Positions 1 through 9,860 are shown, counted from the first letter of the stretch. The stretch is DNA of 64,000 bases from an uncultured Pseudomonadota bacterium (GCA_903927005.1 CAIYLH010000113.1:1-64000); one strand, 5' to 3'. The notes: generated from the sequence alone by a model not told the origin. Program-made: numbers and translations.

Positions 1-132
1 ATGCCTGGCGACAACATCAAGATGGAAGTTGAGCTGATCAACCCCATCGCGATGGAAGAAGGTCTGCGCTTCGCGATCCGCGAAGGTGGCAAGACCGTCG
101 GCGCCGGCGTCGTCGCGAAAATCCTGCTGTAA
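1..132 (+). CDS. tuf: Elongation factor Tu, C-terminal fragment (cut by window edge)
   Basis: The first 43 codons read in frame to a TAA and match the end of EF-Tu domain 3 ([18 protein letters not shown], then [11 protein letters not shown]). EF-Tu carries aminoacyl-tRNA to the ribosomal A site as a GTP complex. The gene starts outside the window; position directly before rpsJ is the usual place of tuf at the end of the str operon (rpsL-rpsG-fusA-tuf), so the upstream genes are probably those. Confidence 0.96.
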   Translation: MPGDNIKMEVELINPIAMEEGLRFAIREGGKTVGAGVVAKILL

Positions 133-139
133 TTCGGCT

Positions 140-168
140 GGCGGGTCGCGTACACTGCGCGACCCGCC
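140..168 (+). terminator. Strong hairpin after tuf, no T-tract
   Basis: An 11-bp perfect inverted repeat (GGCGGGTCGCG / CGCGACCCGCC) with a 7-nt loop lies 8 nt after the tuf stop. No run of T follows, so it is either a Rho-assisted or partial terminator, or an mRNA 3'-end stabiliser between the str and S10 operons. The stem is read directly; the role is inferred. Confidence 0.5.
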
Positions 169-236
169 TGACCGGCAGGGGATTCCAGGCAGATTCTGAA
201 TGCTTCTGCCGTTATTTGGACTGAAAGGATCCTGAC

Positions 237-548
237 ATGGCCAACCAGAACATCCGTATCCGCTTGAAGGCGTTCGATCACCGTCTGATCGACAATTCGG
301 CGCGTGAGATCGTCGAGACGGCTAAGCGCACTGGCGCCACCGTTCGCGGCCCGGTCCCGCTGCCGACCAAGATGGAGCGTTTCACGGTCCTGACCGCCCC
401 CCACGGCGACAAGGATGCGCGTGACCAGTACGAGATTCGTACCCACAAGCGTCTGATGGACATTCTGAACCCGACCGACAAGACGGTTGACGCGCTGATG
501 AAGCTCGAGCTTCCCGCCGGCGTCGACGTCCAGATCAAGCTGAACTGA
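237..548 (+). CDS. rpsJ: 30S ribosomal protein S10 / NusE
   Basis: 103 aa, the standard family length, starting [15 protein letters not shown] and ending with the usual GVDVQIKL. S10 sits in the 30S head and also acts as NusE, linking NusG/NusB antitermination complexes to translation. An AAAGGA Shine-Dalgarno stands 8-13 nt before the ATG. First gene of the S10 operon; unusually, the next gene (rplC) is 306 bp away. Confidence 0.98.
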   Translation: MANQNIRIRLKAFDHRLIDNSAREIVETAKRTGATVRGPVPLPTKMERFTVLTAPHGDKDARDQYEIRTHKRLMDILNPTDKTVDALMKLELPAGVDVQIKLN

Positions 549-559
549 TTAGAGGCGTT

Positions 560-584
560 GCGCGGGCCTGAAAAAGGCTCGCGC
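560..584 (+). terminator. Terminator- or attenuator-like hairpin after rpsJ
   Basis: A 10-bp stem (GCGCGGGCCT / AGGCTCGCGC, one G-T wobble) closes a GAAAA loop 11 nt after the rpsJ stop codon. It lacks a T-tract. It lies immediately before the candidate rplC promoter and could separate rpsJ transcription from that of the remaining S10 operon. Confidence 0.45.
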
Positions 585-589
585 AAGGC

Positions 590-618
590 TTGCATTCCCT
601 GACTCTGCCGCATAGTAT
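590..618 (+). promoter_or_regulatory. Candidate sigma70 promoter for rplC and downstream genes
   Basis: TTGCAT (590-595) and TAGTAT (613-618) are separated by exactly 17 bp, giving an expected start near 625 and a leader of about 230 nt to rplC. Match quality and location in an otherwise unexplained gap support it; no experimental evidence is available from sequence. Confidence 0.55.
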
Positions 619-854
619 ATGCGGCTCACTTCGGCCCGCCTTCCCGGGCGTGCCGTCCGAAGGTCGACCCAGACAGTCCGCAAGCCCTGAAAAGCTCTGC
701 TGGCGCGGGGTTGATACCACGGAGGGTTTTCCGGGACGAGCTGAAGAATCAACGTTTTATGGTCGTTGGGACCTGTGGCGAAAGCTGCGGACCTGACGGT
801 TTCGAAGTGCCACCCGCCAATTGCAGTGGGTGGACGTAAAGAGGTAAAGACCCA

Positions 855-1547
855 ATGAGCCTGAAGCATGGCTTAGGGCTGGTCGGCCGCAAACGCGGTA
901 TGACCCGCGTATTTACGGAAGCCGGAGAAACGGTGCCTGTCACCGTTATCGAGGCGCTGCCCAACCGCGTCACTCAAGTTAAGACTCCCGAGATCGACGG
1001 TTACCGTTCGGTCCAGATCACCTATGGCAAGCGCCGCGCGACCCGCGTGACGAAGGCCATGGCCGGTCACTTCGCCAAGGCGAATACGCCTGCTGGCGAG
1101 GCACTGTTTGAGTTCCGCCTGGGTGGAACCGATGGTGCCGACCTGACCTCGGGCTCCGAGCTCAAGGTCGACATGTTCGCTGCGGGCCAGATCGTCGACG
1201 TCACCGGTACGACGATGGGTAAGGGCTTCGCGGGCGTCATGAAGCGGCATAATTTCCGCGGCGGCGGCGCCTCGCACGGTCACTCGGTCACGCATCGCGC
1301 GCCGGGATCGATCGGCCAGCGTCAGACGCCGGGTCGAGTATTCCAGGGCAAGCGTATGTCGGGCCATATGGGCGTCGACCGTGTCACCACCGAGAACCTC
1401 CGGGTTGTCGAGATTGACACTGAGCGCAACCTGATCCTGATCCGCGGTGCCGTTCCGGGCACCGAGGGCGGTACGGTCGTCGTCCGTCCGTCGGTCAAGG
1501 CCAAGGGCCAGGCGCGCCGCGTGCGCACCCAGCCGGCCAAGAAGTAA
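855..1547 (+). CDS. rplC: 50S ribosomal protein L3
   Basis: 230 aa, about 20 longer than the E. coli protein, with a basic C-terminal tail ([13 protein letters not shown]). L3 is an early-assembly protein near the peptidyl-transferase centre. The long loop [20 protein letters not shown] is intact and contains the glutamine that PrmB methylates in enterobacteria. The start has a good purine-rich RBS (AAGAGG). First gene after the 306-bp leader-like gap. Confidence 0.97.
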   Translation: MSLKHGLGLVGRKRGMTRVFTEAGETVPVTVIEALPNRVTQVKTPEIDGYRSVQITYGKRRATRVTKAMAGHFAKANTPAGEALFEFRLGGTDGADLTSGSELKVDMFAAGQIVDVTGTTMGKGFAGVMKRHNFRGGGASHGHSVTHRAPGSIGQRQTPGRVFQGKRMSGHMGVDRVTTENLRVVEIDTERNLILIRGAVPGTEGGTVVVRPSVKAKGQARRVRTQPAKK

Positions 1548-1562
1548 AGCCGAGGCACCTCC

Positions 1563-2177
1563 ATGAAGCTCAAGGTAGTGAATGCCGGGGCCGGCAGCGC
1601 GGAAGTCGAAGTGGCTGACGCCACGTTCGGCCGCGAATTTAACGAGACACTGGTCCACCAGGTCATGGTTGCCTATATGGCGGCCGGTCGTGCTGGCACC
1701 AAGGCCCAGAAGAGCCGCGCAGAAGTGCGCGGTGGCGGTCGCAAGCCGCACGCGCAGAAGGGTACGGGCAGCGCCCGTGCCGGCAGCATCCGCAGCCCCA
1801 TCTGGGTTGGCGGCGGCCGCGCCTTCGCTGCGCGTCCGCGCGACTATTCGCAGAAGGTCAATCGCAAGATGTACCGCGGCGCGATCCGCTCGATGCTCTC
1901 TGAGCTCGCACGGACCGATCGCCTCGTCGTCGTCACCTCGATTGATCTCGAAGGCCCCAAGACCAAGCTGCTGGTCAGCCACCTGAAGAGCCTCCAGCTC
2001 GATCGTGCGCTGATCGTGGTTGAGGCGTTCGAGGAGAAGCTTTTCCTCGCGGCCCGCAACTTGCCATCGGTTGAAGTACTCACCGTCGCGCAGCTCGATC
2101 CTGTCAGCCTGGCGCGTCACGACAAGGTCCTGGTGACCGTCGGCGCGCTCAAGATGCTTGAGGAGCGCCTCGCATGA
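1563..2177 (+). CDS. rplD: 50S ribosomal protein L4
   Basis: 204 aa, normal length. Conserved extended loop [19 protein letters not shown] (about residues 57-75) reaches the exit tunnel. In E. coli L4 also represses its own operon at the S10 leader and inhibits RNase E; whether it acts on the gap before rplC here is open. GAGG RBS 7 nt upstream; overlaps rplW by 4 nt (ATGA), implying translational coupling. Confidence 0.97.
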   Translation: MKLKVVNAGAGSAEVEVADATFGREFNETLVHQVMVAYMAAGRAGTKAQKSRAEVRGGGRKPHAQKGTGSARAGSIRSPIWVGGGRAFAARPRDYSQKVNRKMYRGAIRSMLSELARTDRLVVVTSIDLEGPKTKLLVSHLKSLQLDRALIVVEAFEEKLFLAARNLPSVEVLTVAQLDPVSLARHDKVLVTVGALKMLEERLA

Positions 2178-2512
2178 GCACTGCAGCAGCAACCACCAAG
2201 CGCGTCGTGAAGCCGAGCGAGCGACTGATCAACCTGATCGTCGCGCCGCACGTGTCTGAAAAGGCCGCGCGCGCTGGTGAAAAGCACAACCAGTACGTCT
2301 TTCGCGTTCGTCGCGAAGCGTCCAAGCCCGACATTCGCAAGGCCGTAGAGCTGATGTTCTCCGTTGAAGTTGAGGCCGTTCAGGTCGTCAACGTCGGCGG
2401 CAAGACCAAGCGCTTCGGTTCATCGATGGGGAAGCGCTCCGATTGGAAGAAAGCGTACGTGAGCCTGAAAGCAGGCCAGACCATCGACCTGACGGGCACC
2501 GCGAAGGCCTAA
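2174..2512 (+). CDS. rplW: 50S ribosomal protein L23
   Basis: 112 aa. Contains the family core ([25 protein letters not shown], shortened here in reading, then [22 protein letters not shown]). L23 lies at the tunnel exit and docks SRP and trigger factor. The N-terminus is extended about ten residues relative to E. coli and is Ala/Thr-rich. Overlaps rplD by 4 nt. Confidence 0.96.
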   Translation: MSTAAATTKRVVKPSERLINLIVAPHVSEKAARAGEKHNQYVFRVRREASKPDIRKAVELMFSVEVEAVQVVNVGGKTKRFGSSMGKRSDWKKAYVSLKAGQTIDLTGTAKA

Positions 2513-2540
2513 CGGCCTCGAGACTGAAAGGGCAAGAGCC

Positions 2541-3368
2541 ATGGCAATGATTAAAATGAGGCCGACGTCCCCGGGTACACGATTCGTCGTGAAGCCGGAC
2601 CGTTCGCACCTCCACAAGGGCAAGGGGCACGCGCCTCTGCTTGTCGCTCAGAACTCGACCGGTGCTCGCAATAGCTACGGTCGGATCACTACCCGTCATC
2701 GGGGTGGTGCGCATAAGCACAAGTACCGCATCATCGACTTCCGTCGTGACAAGGATGGCGTGCCTGCCACCGTCGAGACGGTCGAGTACGATCCGAACCG
2801 CTCGGCGCATATCGCGCTGGTGCTGTACAAGGACGGCGAGCGTCGCTACATCCTCGCGCCGAAAGGCCTGACTGTTGGCGACCAGATCCAGTCCGGATCC
2901 GAGGCCCCGATTAAGGCCGGCAATGCGATGCAGCTGCGTCACATTCCGGTGGGCAGCTCGATCCACAACATCGAGCTGAAGCCCGGCAAGGGCGGCCAGG
3001 TCGCTCGCTCGGCGGGAGCGTCGGCTCAGTTCACCGCGCGCGAGGGGCTGTATGCCCTGGTTCGTCTGCGCTCGGGCGAAATGCGCAAGATTCACATCGA
3101 TTGCCGCGCCACCATCGGCGAAGTCGGCAACGACGAGCACAACCTGCGCGTCTACGGTAAGGCCGGTGCCAAGCGTTGGCGCGGTATTCGTCCGACCGTT
3201 CGTGGCGTCGTCATGAACCCGGTCGACCACCCGCACGGTGGTGGCGAGGGTAAGTCCGGTCAAGGCAACCCGCACCCGGTTTCGCCGTGGGGTTGGCAGA
3301 CTAAGGGCAAGAAGACCCGCCACAACAAGCGCACTAGCTTGTTCATCGTGTCGCGTCGCAAGAAGTAA
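2541..3368 (+). CDS. rplB: 50S ribosomal protein L2
   Basis: 275 aa, standard length. Highly conserved throughout: [12 protein letters not shown] near residue 55 and the C-terminal [17 protein letters not shown] containing the histidine important for peptidyl-transferase activity. L2 bridges the subunits and binds 23S domain IV. ATG at 2541 preceded by GAAAGGGCAAGAG as RBS. Confidence 0.98.
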   Translation: MAMIKMRPTSPGTRFVVKPDRSHLHKGKGHAPLLVAQNSTGARNSYGRITTRHRGGAHKHKYRIIDFRRDKDGVPATVETVEYDPNRSAHIALVLYKDGERRYILAPKGLTVGDQIQSGSEAPIKAGNAMQLRHIPVGSSIHNIELKPGKGGQVARSAGASAQFTAREGLYALVRLRSGEMRKIHIDCRATIGEVGNDEHNLRVYGKAGAKRWRGIRPTVRGVVMNPVDHPHGGGEGKSGQGNPHPVSPWGWQTKGKKTRHNKRTSLFIVSRRKK

Positions 3369-3382
3369 GCCGAGGTTCTAAC

Positions 3383-3661
3383 GTGCCACGTTCACTGAAA
3401 AAAGGTCCGTTCGTCGATCTGCCGCTCATGAAGAAAGTCATGGTTGCGGCTGCGAAGAACGACCGTCGTCCGATCAAGACCTGGTCGCGCCGCTCGATGG
3501 TCACGCCAGAAATGGTGGGCCTGACGATCGCCGTCCACAACGGGCGAAACCACGTGCCGGTGCTCATGACCGAGAACATGGTTGGCCATAAGCTTGGCGA
3601 GTTTGCCCCGACGCGTACTTTCAAGTCGCACGGTGGTGATCGCAAGGCGTCGGCGGAGTAA
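3383..3661 (+). CDS. rpsS: 30S ribosomal protein S19
   Basis: 92 aa, GTG start with a [25 protein letters not shown] at the N-terminus and [19 protein letters not shown] near the C-terminus are diagnostic. Partner of S13 in the 30S head. Sits 14 nt after rplB and 4 nt before rplV. Confidence 0.98.
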   Translation: MPRSLKKGPFVDLPLMKKVMVAAAKNDRRPIKTWSRRSMVTPEMVGLTIAVHNGRNHVPVLMTENMVGHKLGEFAPTRTFKSHGGDRKASAE

Positions 3662-3665
3662 GCAG

Positions 3666-4004
3666 ATGCATACCTTTGCAAAGCTGAAGAACGCCCGGAT
3701 CTCGCCGCAGAAATGCCGCCTCGTCGCTGACGTGGTTCGTGGCAAGCCGGTGGGTCAGGCTCTGGCGACGCTCAAGTTCATGCCAAAGAAAGGCGCTGAG
3801 CTCGTGTTGAAGGTTCTCGAGTCCGCTATTGCGAACGCCGAGCACAACCACAACGCGGACATCGACGAGCTCAAGGTGTGGCGCATTGAGATCGACACGG
3901 CCGCAACGCTGAAGCGCTTTGGCGCTCGCGCGAAGGGCCGGGGCACTCGAATCGTCAAGCGCAACAGCCACATCACTGTCTACGTTGCGGATGCGGCCAA
4001 GTAA
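3666..4004 (+). CDS. rplV: 50S ribosomal protein L22
   Basis: 112 aa from the ATG at 3666; the frame is open further upstream (to 3582, inside rpsS) but [19 protein letters not shown] is the family N-terminus. The long beta-hairpin that lines the exit tunnel (about residues 80-100, [17 protein letters not shown]) is intact; changes in it give macrolide resistance in other bacteria. The RBS (GGAG) lies inside the end of rpsS. Confidence 0.96.
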   Translation: MHTFAKLKNARISPQKCRLVADVVRGKPVGQALATLKFMPKKGAELVLKVLESAIANAEHNHNADIDELKVWRIEIDTAATLKRFGARAKGRGTRIVKRNSHITVYVADAAK

Positions 4005-4023
4005 GGCCGAGGACTAGATACAC

Positions 4024-4734
4024 ATGGGCCAAAAAGTACATCCGAACGGCATCCGTCTCGGCATCACCAAAGACTGGACTTCGAAGTGGTATGCCCACTC
4101 GAAGAACTTCGCGAGTCTCGTTCACACCGACTATCAGGTGCGCGAGTTCCTCAAGAAGCGCCTGGCGGACGCCTCGGTTAGCCGGATTCATATCGAGCGC
4201 GCAGCGCGTCGTGTGAACATCACGATCCACACTGCCCGTCCCGGTATTGTTATCGGTAAGAAGGGCGAGGATATCGAGAAGGTTCGCGCCGAAGTTGCTC
4301 GCCGCATGCGCCTGCCAGTGCAGGACGTGCGCTTGAACATCGCCGAGATACGCAAACCGGAGCTCGATGCCCAGCTCGTCGCTGAGGGTATTGCCCAGCA
4401 GATCGAGAAGCGCGTTATGTTCCGTCGCGCCATGAAGCGTGCGGTGCAGAACACGATGCGTAGCGGTTCGCTTGGGATCAAGGTCCGCGCGTCGGGCCGC
4501 CTGAACGGATCGGAAATCGCGCGTACGGAGTGGAGCCGCGAGGGCCGCATTCCGCTGCATACGTTCCGCGCCGATATCGATTACGGCCTGGCCGAAGCCC
4601 ATACGACGTACGGGATCATCGGTGTCAAGGTCTGGATCTTCAAGGGCGAAGTGTTCGAAAAGACCGCGCTCGACAACGAGTCGGGTACCGAGAACATCGC
4701 TGTTCCGTCGCCTGAGTCGGCGCCGGCAGCTTAA
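4024..4734 (+). CDS. rpsC: 30S ribosomal protein S3
   Basis: 236 aa. N-terminal [13 protein letters not shown], a KH domain with the [15 protein letters not shown] nucleic-acid-binding loop (about residues 75-90), and a C-terminal domain with the usual [23 protein letters not shown]3 with S4 and S5 forms the mRNA entry tunnel and its helicase. GAGGA RBS. The last 20 residues are Pro/Ala/Ser-rich and variable in the family. Confidence 0.98.
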   Translation: MGQKVHPNGIRLGITKDWTSKWYAHSKNFASLVHTDYQVREFLKKRLADASVSRIHIERAARRVNITIHTARPGIVIGKKGEDIEKVRAEVARRMRLPVQDVRLNIAEIRKPELDAQLVAEGIAQQIEKRVMFRRAMKRAVQNTMRSGSLGIKVRASGRLNGSEIARTEWSREGRIPLHTFRADIDYGLAEAHTTYGIIGVKVWIFKGEVFEKTALDNESGTENIAVPSPESAPAA

Positions 4735-4758
4735 GGCCCGCGAACCGGAATCACGATC

Positions 4759-5172
4759 ATGATGCAGCCAAAGCGAACCAAGTACCGCAAGCAGTTCAAG
4801 GGCACGAACTCCGGCTCCGCACATCGCGGAAGCACGGTGGCGTTCGGCGAGTTTGCCCTGAAGGCGACCGGCCGTGGCCGGATGACCTCGCGTGAGATCG
4901 AAGCGGCGCGTCGCGCGATGACCCGCTACGTCAAGCGAGGCGGACAGATCTGGATCCGGGTGTTTCCGGACATTCCGGTCAGTGCCAAGCCGCTCGAAGT
5001 CCGAATGGGCAGCGGTAAGGGTAACGTCGAGTACTGGGTGGCCCGCGTGCTGCCCGGCAAGGTGTTGTTCGAGATGGAAGGCATTTCCGAGGAGAGCGCC
5101 CGCGAGGCGTTCCGCCTGGCTTCGGCCAAGCTGTCGATTGCCACCACTTTCGTCAAGCGCCAGATTCGCTGA
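4759..5172 (+). CDS. rplP: 50S ribosomal protein L16
   Basis: 137 aa, same as E. coli. Two adjacent ATGs; the first (4759) reproduces the family length, [11 protein letters not shown]. L16 contacts the A-site tRNA elbow. The segment containing [29 protein letters not shown], here cited only in part as [19 protein letters not shown], includes the arginine that YcfD-type oxygenases hydroxylate. Confidence 0.97.
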   Translation: MMQPKRTKYRKQFKGTNSGSAHRGSTVAFGEFALKATGRGRMTSREIEAARRAMTRYVKRGGQIWIRVFPDIPVSAKPLEVRMGSGKGNVEYWVARVLPGKVLFEMEGISEESAREAFRLASAKLSIATTFVKRQIR

Positions 5173-5190
5173 GCAGGCAGAGGAACGCTC

Positions 5191-5391
5191 ATGAGCTTCA
5201 AAGATCTCGCGAATAAGACGCCCGAACAGCTGACGGAAGAACTCCTGAAGCTGCGTCGTGAGCAGTTCAACCTGCGGATGGCCGCGGCTGCTGGTCAGCC
5301 TGCGAAGCCTGACCAGTTCGGCAAGGTGCGCAAGAACGTTGCGCGCATTAAGACGGCGCTCAGTCAGAAGCGCGTCGGAGGTAAGGCCTGA
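5191..5391 (+). CDS. rpmC: 50S ribosomal protein L29
   Basis: 66 aa, two-helix protein starting [18 protein letters not shown] with the conserved [10 protein letters not shown]. It sits beside L23 at the tunnel exit. The TGA stop overlaps the rpsQ ATG by one base. Confidence 0.96.
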   Translation: MSFKDLANKTPEQLTEELLKLRREQFNLRMAAAAGQPAKPDQFGKVRKNVARIKTALSQKRVGGKA

Positions 5392-5675
5392 TGTCCGCCG
5401 AAATTTCAATTGCTGCGCCGGCGGCTGCCGCCGAGCGCACGCTCACCGGCCGCGTGGTCAGCACCAAGATGGACAAGACCATCGCGGTGGAGATCGAGCG
5501 CCTGATCAAGCACCCGGTGTACAGCAAGTACGTCCGTCGCACGACGAAGGTGCTTGCTCATGACGAGAACAACGAGTGCCAGGCTGGCGATACGGTGGCG
5601 ATCACGCCGTGCCGTCCGCTGTCCCGTCGCAAAAGCTACAAGCTCGTGCGCGTTGTCGCGCGCGGCTCGCGCTGA
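5391..5675 (+). CDS. rpsQ: 30S ribosomal protein S17
   Basis: 94 aa OB-fold protein. Core [20 protein letters not shown] and [19 protein letters not shown] match the family; about ten extra N-terminal residues are Ala-rich ([11 protein letters not shown]). Primary 16S rRNA binder. Last gene of the classical S10 operon. Confidence 0.97.
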   Translation: MSAEISIAAPAAAAERTLTGRVVSTKMDKTIAVEIERLIKHPVYSKYVRRTTKVLAHDENNECQAGDTVAITPCRPLSRRKSYKLVRVVARGSR

Positions 5676-5695
5676 AGTACTAGGGAAACACTGAC

Positions 5696-6064
5696 ATGAT
5701 TCAGACGCGTACCCTGCTTGCAGCGGCCGACAACAGCGGCGCTAAGAGCCTGATGTGTATCAAGGTGCTTGGCGGTTCGAAGCGGCGCTATGCGAGCGTT
5801 GGCGACGTTATCAAGGTGAGCGTCAAAGACGCCATCCCGCGCGGCAAGGTAAAGAAGGGCGAGGTCTATGACGCCGTGGTCGTTCGTACGCGTTTCGGCG
5901 TACGTCGTGCTGACGGCTCGTTGATCCGCTTTGATGGCAATGCCGCCGTCCTGCTGACGACCAAGCTGGAGCCAATCGGTACCCGTATTTTCGGGCCCGT
6001 GACGCGAGAGCTGCGCACTGCGCAGTTCATGAAGATCATCTCTCTCGCCCCCGAGGTCCTGTAA
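5696..6064 (+). CDS. rplN: 50S ribosomal protein L14
   Basis: 122 aa, exactly the usual length; [19 protein letters not shown] start and [18 protein letters not shown] end. L14 forms intersubunit bridges with 16S rRNA and is the docking site for the silencing factor RsfS, which is also encoded in this window (42443-43015). First gene of the spc block; only 20 nt after rpsQ, so probably co-transcribed. Confidence 0.98.
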   Translation: MIQTRTLLAAADNSGAKSLMCIKVLGGSKRRYASVGDVIKVSVKDAIPRGKVKKGEVYDAVVVRTRFGVRRADGSLIRFDGNAAVLLTTKLEPIGTRIFGPVTRELRTAQFMKIISLAPEVL

Positions 6065-6096
6065 GGGACCGCGGCACAGAGACGGAGACACAGAAC

Positions 6097-6414
6097 ATGC
6101 ATCGAATTCGCAAGGGCGACCGGGTCATCGTAACGACCGGCCGCGACAAGGGCCGCCAGGGCACCGTGATTCGCGTTAACGATGACGACACGCTCGTCAT
6201 TGAGAACGTCAACATGGTGAAGAAGCACCAGAAGCCGAATCCGCAGGCGGGCGTCGCCGGCGGCATCGTGCAGAAGGAGGCCGCTATTCAAGCCTCCAAC
6301 GTGATGTTGTTCAACCCGGCTACGAAGAAGGGTGACCGCATCGGATACAAGATGCTGGACGATGGCCGCAAAGTGCGCGTCTTCAGGTCGAACGGAGAGG
6401 TCGTCGACGCTTAA
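6097..6414 (+). CDS. rplX: 50S ribosomal protein L24
   Basis: 105 aa with the KOW motif near the N-terminus ([19 protein letters not shown]). One of the two assembly-initiator proteins of the 50S subunit. Normal length, preceded by GACGGAGACAC as RBS. Confidence 0.97.
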   Translation: MHRIRKGDRVIVTTGRDKGRQGTVIRVNDDDTLVIENVNMVKKHQKPNPQAGVAGGIVQKEAAIQASNVMLFNPATKKGDRIGYKMLDDGRKVRVFRSNGEVVDA

Positions 6415-6455
6415 GGCGTTGTCGCTCTCCAACCAGGACACAGGACTCGAGCATC

Positions 6456-6995
6456 ATGACCAGGCTCAAAAAGCAGTATCACGAAGTTATTCTCCCGAAG
6501 CTCATGACTGAGCTCGGGCTCACGAATCCCATGCAGGCGCCGCGGATCGAAAAGATCACGATCAACATGGGCGTTGGCGAGGCTGTCGCGGATAAGAAGC
6601 TGATGGATAACGCCGTCGCTGACTTGATCAAGATCACCGGCCAGAAGCCGTTGCTCTGCAAGTCACGCAAGTCGATCGCGTCATTCAAGCTCCGCGAGGG
6701 TCTCGTCATCGGCGCGAAAGTCACCATGCGCGGCGCGCGCATGTACGACTTCCTCGACCGTTTGATCAGCATCGCGATGCCGCGAATTCGTGACTTCCGC
6801 GGCGTCTCGCCGCGATCGTTCGACGGGCGCGGCAACTATAACTTCGGCGTCAAAGAACAGATCATCTTCCCTGAGATCCAGTACGACCAGGTCGACAAGG
6901 TCCGGGGAATGGACATCACGATTACGACGACGGCGTTTGACGACACGTCGGGGAAGGCGCTGCTAACAGCGTTCGGCTTCCCCTTCCGCAAGTAA
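6456..6995 (+). CDS. rplE: 50S ribosomal protein L5
   Basis: 179 aa, standard. Conserved [18 protein letters not shown] and [17 protein letters not shown]5 binds 5S rRNA together with L18 and contacts P-site tRNA and S13. Confidence 0.98.
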   Translation: MTRLKKQYHEVILPKLMTELGLTNPMQAPRIEKITINMGVGEAVADKKLMDNAVADLIKITGQKPLLCKSRKSIASFKLREGLVIGAKVTMRGARMYDFLDRLISIAMPRIRDFRGVSPRSFDGRGNYNFGVKEQIIFPEIQYDQVDKVRGMDITITTTAFDDTSGKALLTAFGFPFRK

Positions 6996-7025
6996 GCCGA
7001 TAGCAGCTCTGAAAAGGTAACGGCA

Positions 7026-7331
7026 ATGGCCAAGACCAACATGATCATGCGCGAGAGAAAGCGCGAAGCCCTGGCGAAGAAGCTCGCTGGTAAGCGCGCG
7101 AAGCTGCGCGAGGTCATCCGTGCTCCCAAGAGCACTCCGGAGCAGCGCGTCGCCGCGCAGGAAACCCTGCAGAAGATGCCGCGCGACTCTAATCCGAACC
7201 GTCAGCGTAACCGCTGCGCGGTCACCGGACGCCCGCGGGGCGTTTACCGCAAGTTTGGTCTTGCGCGCACCAAGCTGCGCGAGGCCGCGAACCGGGGCGA
7301 GATCCCTGGTTTGAGCAAGGCAAGTTGGTGA
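7026..7331 (+). CDS. rpsN: 30S ribosomal protein S14, zinc-free (C-minus) type
   Basis: 101 aa long form. It lacks the CxxC...CxxC zinc ribbon: only one cysteine is seen in [21 protein letters not shown]. This is the long, zinc-independent variant, while L36 in the same operon keeps its zinc ribbon. [19 protein letters not shown] start is typical. Confidence 0.97.
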   Translation: MAKTNMIMRERKREALAKKLAGKRAKLREVIRAPKSTPEQRVAAQETLQKMPRDSNPNRQRNRCAVTGRPRGVYRKFGLARTKLREAANRGEIPGLSKASW

Positions 7332-7341
7332 GGACCCGTTC

Positions 7342-7737
7342 ATGAGCATGACTGATCCCATTGCCGACCTCTTCACGCGTATTCGCAACGGCCAGTCCGC
7401 GCGTAAGACTGATGTTAGTTGCGCTTCGTCGAAGCTGAAGGTTTCGATTGCGAAGCTTCTGCGCGACGAGGGCTATATTGCGGGCTTCACTATTACCACC
7501 GCCGGCGCCAAGTCGACGTTGACGTTGCTGCTCAAGTATCACGAGGGCCGTCCCGTGATCGAGCGCATCGAGCGCGTCAGCCGTCCGGGGCTTCGTGCGT
7601 ACCGTGGCAAGACCGAGATACCTAAGGTTCTCGGCGGTCTCGGAATCGCGATCGTTTCGACCTCGCGGGGCGTCATGACGGATCGTCAGGCTCGTGCGAA
7701 CGGCCAGGGCGGCGAAGTCCTGGGCCTGGTTTCGTAA
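7342..7737 (+). CDS. rpsH: 30S ribosomal protein S8
   Basis: 131 aa. [16 protein letters not shown] at the N-terminus and the C-terminal RNA-binding segment [20 protein letters not shown] are diagnostic. In E. coli S8 is the translational repressor of the spc operon, acting at the rplE start; no obvious mimic of its 16S site was identified here by eye. 10 nt after rpsN. Confidence 0.98.
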   Translation: MSMTDPIADLFTRIRNGQSARKTDVSCASSKLKVSIAKLLRDEGYIAGFTITTAGAKSTLTLLLKYHEGRPVIERIERVSRPGLRAYRGKTEIPKVLGGLGIAIVSTSRGVMTDRQARANGQGGEVLGLVS

Positions 7738-7747
7738 AGGATCGATC

Positions 7748-8284
7748 ATGTCCAGAGTTGCTAAGAAGCCCGTTCCGCTGCCGCAGGGCGTTACCGCCGC
7801 AATCGCGTCGGACAGCGTGACGATTAAGGGTGCCAAGGGCAGCCTGTCGCTTAAGCTTGTCGACGGCATTGCCGTTGCGCAGGAAGAGCAGACGCTGTCG
7901 GTGCAGATCAAGGCGACCCCGACCACTGCCCTTTGGGCGCTGGCTGGTGCGACGCGTGCGCACCTGGCAAACATGGCCACTGGCGTTAGCACTGGCTACG
8001 AGCGAAAGCTCGAGCTCGTCGGCGTCGGTTACCGTGCTGCGGTTCAGGGTAAGAACCTGAACCTGACGCTCGGTTTTTCGCACCCGGTTGCGTATCCGGT
8101 TCCGGAAGGCATCACGATTGAAACGCCGACCCAGACCGAGATTTTGATCAAGGGGACGGATCGCCAGCGTGTTGGGCAGGTTGCTGCCGACATCCGCGGT
8201 TTCCGTCCGCCTGAGCCGTATAAGGGCAAGGGCGTCCGCTACGCGGGCGAAAAGATTGAAATCAAGGAAGCCAAGAAGAAGTAG
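7748..8284 (+). CDS. rplF: 50S ribosomal protein L6
   Basis: 178 aa from ATG 7748 ([15 protein letters not shown]); an upstream in-frame start lies inside rpsH and is not used by the family. Duplicated fold with the C-terminal [13 protein letters not shown] motif that binds 23S helix 97 near the sarcin-ricin loop. Confidence 0.97.
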   Translation: MSRVAKKPVPLPQGVTAAIASDSVTIKGAKGSLSLKLVDGIAVAQEEQTLSVQIKATPTTALWALAGATRAHLANMATGVSTGYERKLELVGVGYRAAVQGKNLNLTLGFSHPVAYPVPEGITIETPTQTEILIKGTDRQRVGQVAADIRGFRPPEPYKGKGVRYAGEKIEIKEAKKK

Positions 8285-8290
8285 GCCGCC

Positions 8291-8656
8291 ATGAAGAAGA
8301 TCATAGACAAAAAGGGAACGCGTCTTAGACGCGCGACCCGTACCCGCGCAAAGATTCGCGAACTCCGTGTCGTACGTCTGTGCGTGCATCGTACGCCGCA
8401 GCACATGTATGCCCAGATCATCGATGGGGAGGGCGGCAAAGTGCTCGTCTCCGCCTCGACGGTTCAGGTTGCAGTGCGCGCGGATCTCAAGTCCACCGGC
8501 AACGTCGCGGCCGCCGCGGCGGTTGGCAAGGTCATTGCCGAGCGCGCGAAGGCCGCAGGCATTACGACCGTCGCCTTCGACCGAGCGGGTTTCCGCTATC
8601 ACGGCCGCGTCAAAGCGCTGGCCGACGCCGCCCGCGAGGGCGGGCTGGTTTTCTAA
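8291..8656 (+). CDS. rplR: 50S ribosomal protein L18
   Basis: 121 aa. 5S rRNA-binding protein; basic N-terminus [15 protein letters not shown] and C-terminal [21 protein letters not shown] match the family. Starts 6 nt after rplF. Confidence 0.97.
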   Translation: MKKIIDKKGTRLRRATRTRAKIRELRVVRLCVHRTPQHMYAQIIDGEGGKVLVSASTVQVAVRADLKSTGNVAAAAAVGKVIAERAKAAGITTVAFDRAGFRYHGRVKALADAAREGGLVF

Positions 8657-8683
8657 GCAAGATTTGTAAGCAGGGATCTAACC

Positions 8684-9190
8684 ATGGCGAGACCGGAAAA
8701 GACGGCCAGCGGCGACGACCTGATCGAAAAGCTCGTTGCGGTCAACCGCACGGCGAAAGTGGTCAAGGGTGGTCGGCAGTTCGGCTTCACGGCGCTCACC
8801 GTCGTCGGCGATGGCTCAGGCCGCGTCGGCTTCGGCTACGGCAAGGCACGTGAGGTGCCGCTGGCTATCGCGAAGGCGATGCAGCAGGCCCGCAAGAACA
8901 TGTTGAACGTGCCTCTGCGCGCGGAATCGATTCATTACGCGGTCAAGGGCCGCCATGGAACGACTCGCGTGTACATGCAGCCCGCGTCTGACGGTACCGG
9001 CGTGATCGCCGGTGGCGGAATGCGCGCGGTGTTCGAATGTGCTGGTGTGCGCAACGTGCTCGCTAAGAGCTACGGTTCGCGCAACCCTATCAACGTCGTT
9101 CGCGCGACGTTCAATGCCCTGTCGCTGATGGCGTCTCCGGACGCGATCGCGGCGAAGCGCGGCAAGTCGGTCGAGGAGATCCTGGCCTAA
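8684..9190 (+). CDS. rpsE: 30S ribosomal protein S5
   Basis: 168 aa. Double-stranded RNA-binding domain in the N-terminal half ([19 protein letters not shown]) and the C-terminal S5 domain ([20 protein letters not shown]). Works in decoding fidelity with S4 and the mRNA entry helicase. Normal length. Confidence 0.98.
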   Translation: MARPEKTASGDDLIEKLVAVNRTAKVVKGGRQFGFTALTVVGDGSGRVGFGYGKAREVPLAIAKAMQQARKNMLNVPLRAESIHYAVKGRHGTTRVYMQPASDGTGVIAGGGMRAVFECAGVRNVLAKSYGSRNPINVVRATFNALSLMASPDAIAAKRGKSVEEILA

Positions 9191-9217
9191 GGCCGGAGAT
9201 CCCTGAAGGAAGCGAGC

Positions 9218-9400
9218 ATGAGCGGCAAGATCAAAGTCACGCAGAAGAAGAGCACTGCTGGACAGCTCAAGAATATTCGGGCCTGTGTACGGGGTTTGGG
9301 TCTTCGGCGCATCGGCCATACGGTCGAGGTGATCGACACGCCCCCCAATCGCGGGATGATCCGTCACGCATCGCACTTGGTCGTCGTCGAGAAGGCCTGA
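9218..9400 (+). CDS. rpmD: 50S ribosomal protein L30
   Basis: 60 aa; small ferredoxin-like fold protein containing [31 protein letters not shown] about 8 nt upstream of the ATG. Between rpsE and rplO as in most Proteobacteria. Confidence 0.96.
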   Translation: MSGKIKVTQKKSTAGQLKNIRACVRGLGLRRIGHTVEVIDTPPNRGMIRHASHLVVVEKA

Positions 9401-9413
9401 GGAATTTAGAGCC

Positions 9414-9854
9414 ATGAAACTCAACACGATGAGCCCCGCTGAGGGCAGCAAGAAGCCCCGTCTGCGCGTTGGTCGCGGTGCGTCCGCCGGCCAGGGCAAG
9501 ACCTGTGGCCGCGGCGTCAAGGGACAGCGCGCTCGTAAGGGCGGCTACCACAAGGTCGGCTTCGAGGGCGGCCAGATGCCGCTGCAGCGTCGCTTGCCGA
9601 AGATGGGCTTCATCTCGCACGTCAAGCCGACGCGCGCCGAAATCACGCTGGACACGCTAGCCAAGGTTGCTGCCAAGAATGGCGGCGCCGTGGATCTCGC
9701 TGCCCTCAAGGCGGCGAGTCAGGTGCCGGCCGGCATCGAGAAGGTCAAGATCATCCTTTCGGGGAAGATCGACACCGCCGTGATCGTCCGTGGCTTGGCT
9801 GTCACCAAGGGTGCCCGCGCTGCCGTTGAGGCAGCCGGCGGAACGTTCGAGTAA
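9414..9854 (+). CDS. rplO: 50S ribosomal protein L15
   Basis: 146 aa. Gly/Arg/Lys-rich N-terminal extension ([19 protein letters not shown]) that penetrates the 23S core and the globular C-terminal domain ending [12 protein letters not shown]. Stop is 6 nt before the secY GTG. Confidence 0.98.
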   Translation: MKLNTMSPAEGSKKPRLRVGRGASAGQGKTCGRGVKGQRARKGGYHKVGFEGGQMPLQRRLPKMGFISHVKPTRAEITLDTLAKVAAKNGGAVDLAALKAASQVPAGIEKVKIILSGKIDTAVIVRGLAVTKGARAAVEAAGGTFE

Positions 9855-9860
9855 TTCTTC

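Larger units (their letters stand above)
549..854 (+). other. 306-bp rpsJ-rplC intergenic region, probable rplC leader
   Basis: No convincing protein gene lies here: the plus-strand reading of 68 codons (590-796) has no family resemblance or RBS. The region holds a hairpin just after rpsJ (560-584), a sigma70-like promoter (590-618), a 5-bp hairpin (CAACG/CGTTG, 750-754 with 764-768) and a hairpin (CCACCC/GGGTGG, 810-815 with 828-833) shortly before the rplC RBS (AAGAGG near 839). This is the architecture of a structured mRNA leader, analogous in position, not demonstrably in sequence, to the L4-controlled S10 leader of Escherichia coli. Confidence 0.45.

Noticed and set aside
590-796. A 68-codon plus-strand reading in the rpsJ-rplC gap
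   Set aside because: No start-codon RBS, no conserved motif, and it overlaps the candidate promoter and hairpins better explained as a leader.
873-2192. A 439-codon minus-strand open frame opposite rplC and rplD
   Set aside because: Shadow of highly conserved ribosomal genes; no RBS and no recognisable motif.
3973-5409. A 478-codon minus-strand open frame opposite rpsC-rplP-rpmC
   Set aside because: Same reasoning: antisense to certain genes, no family signature.
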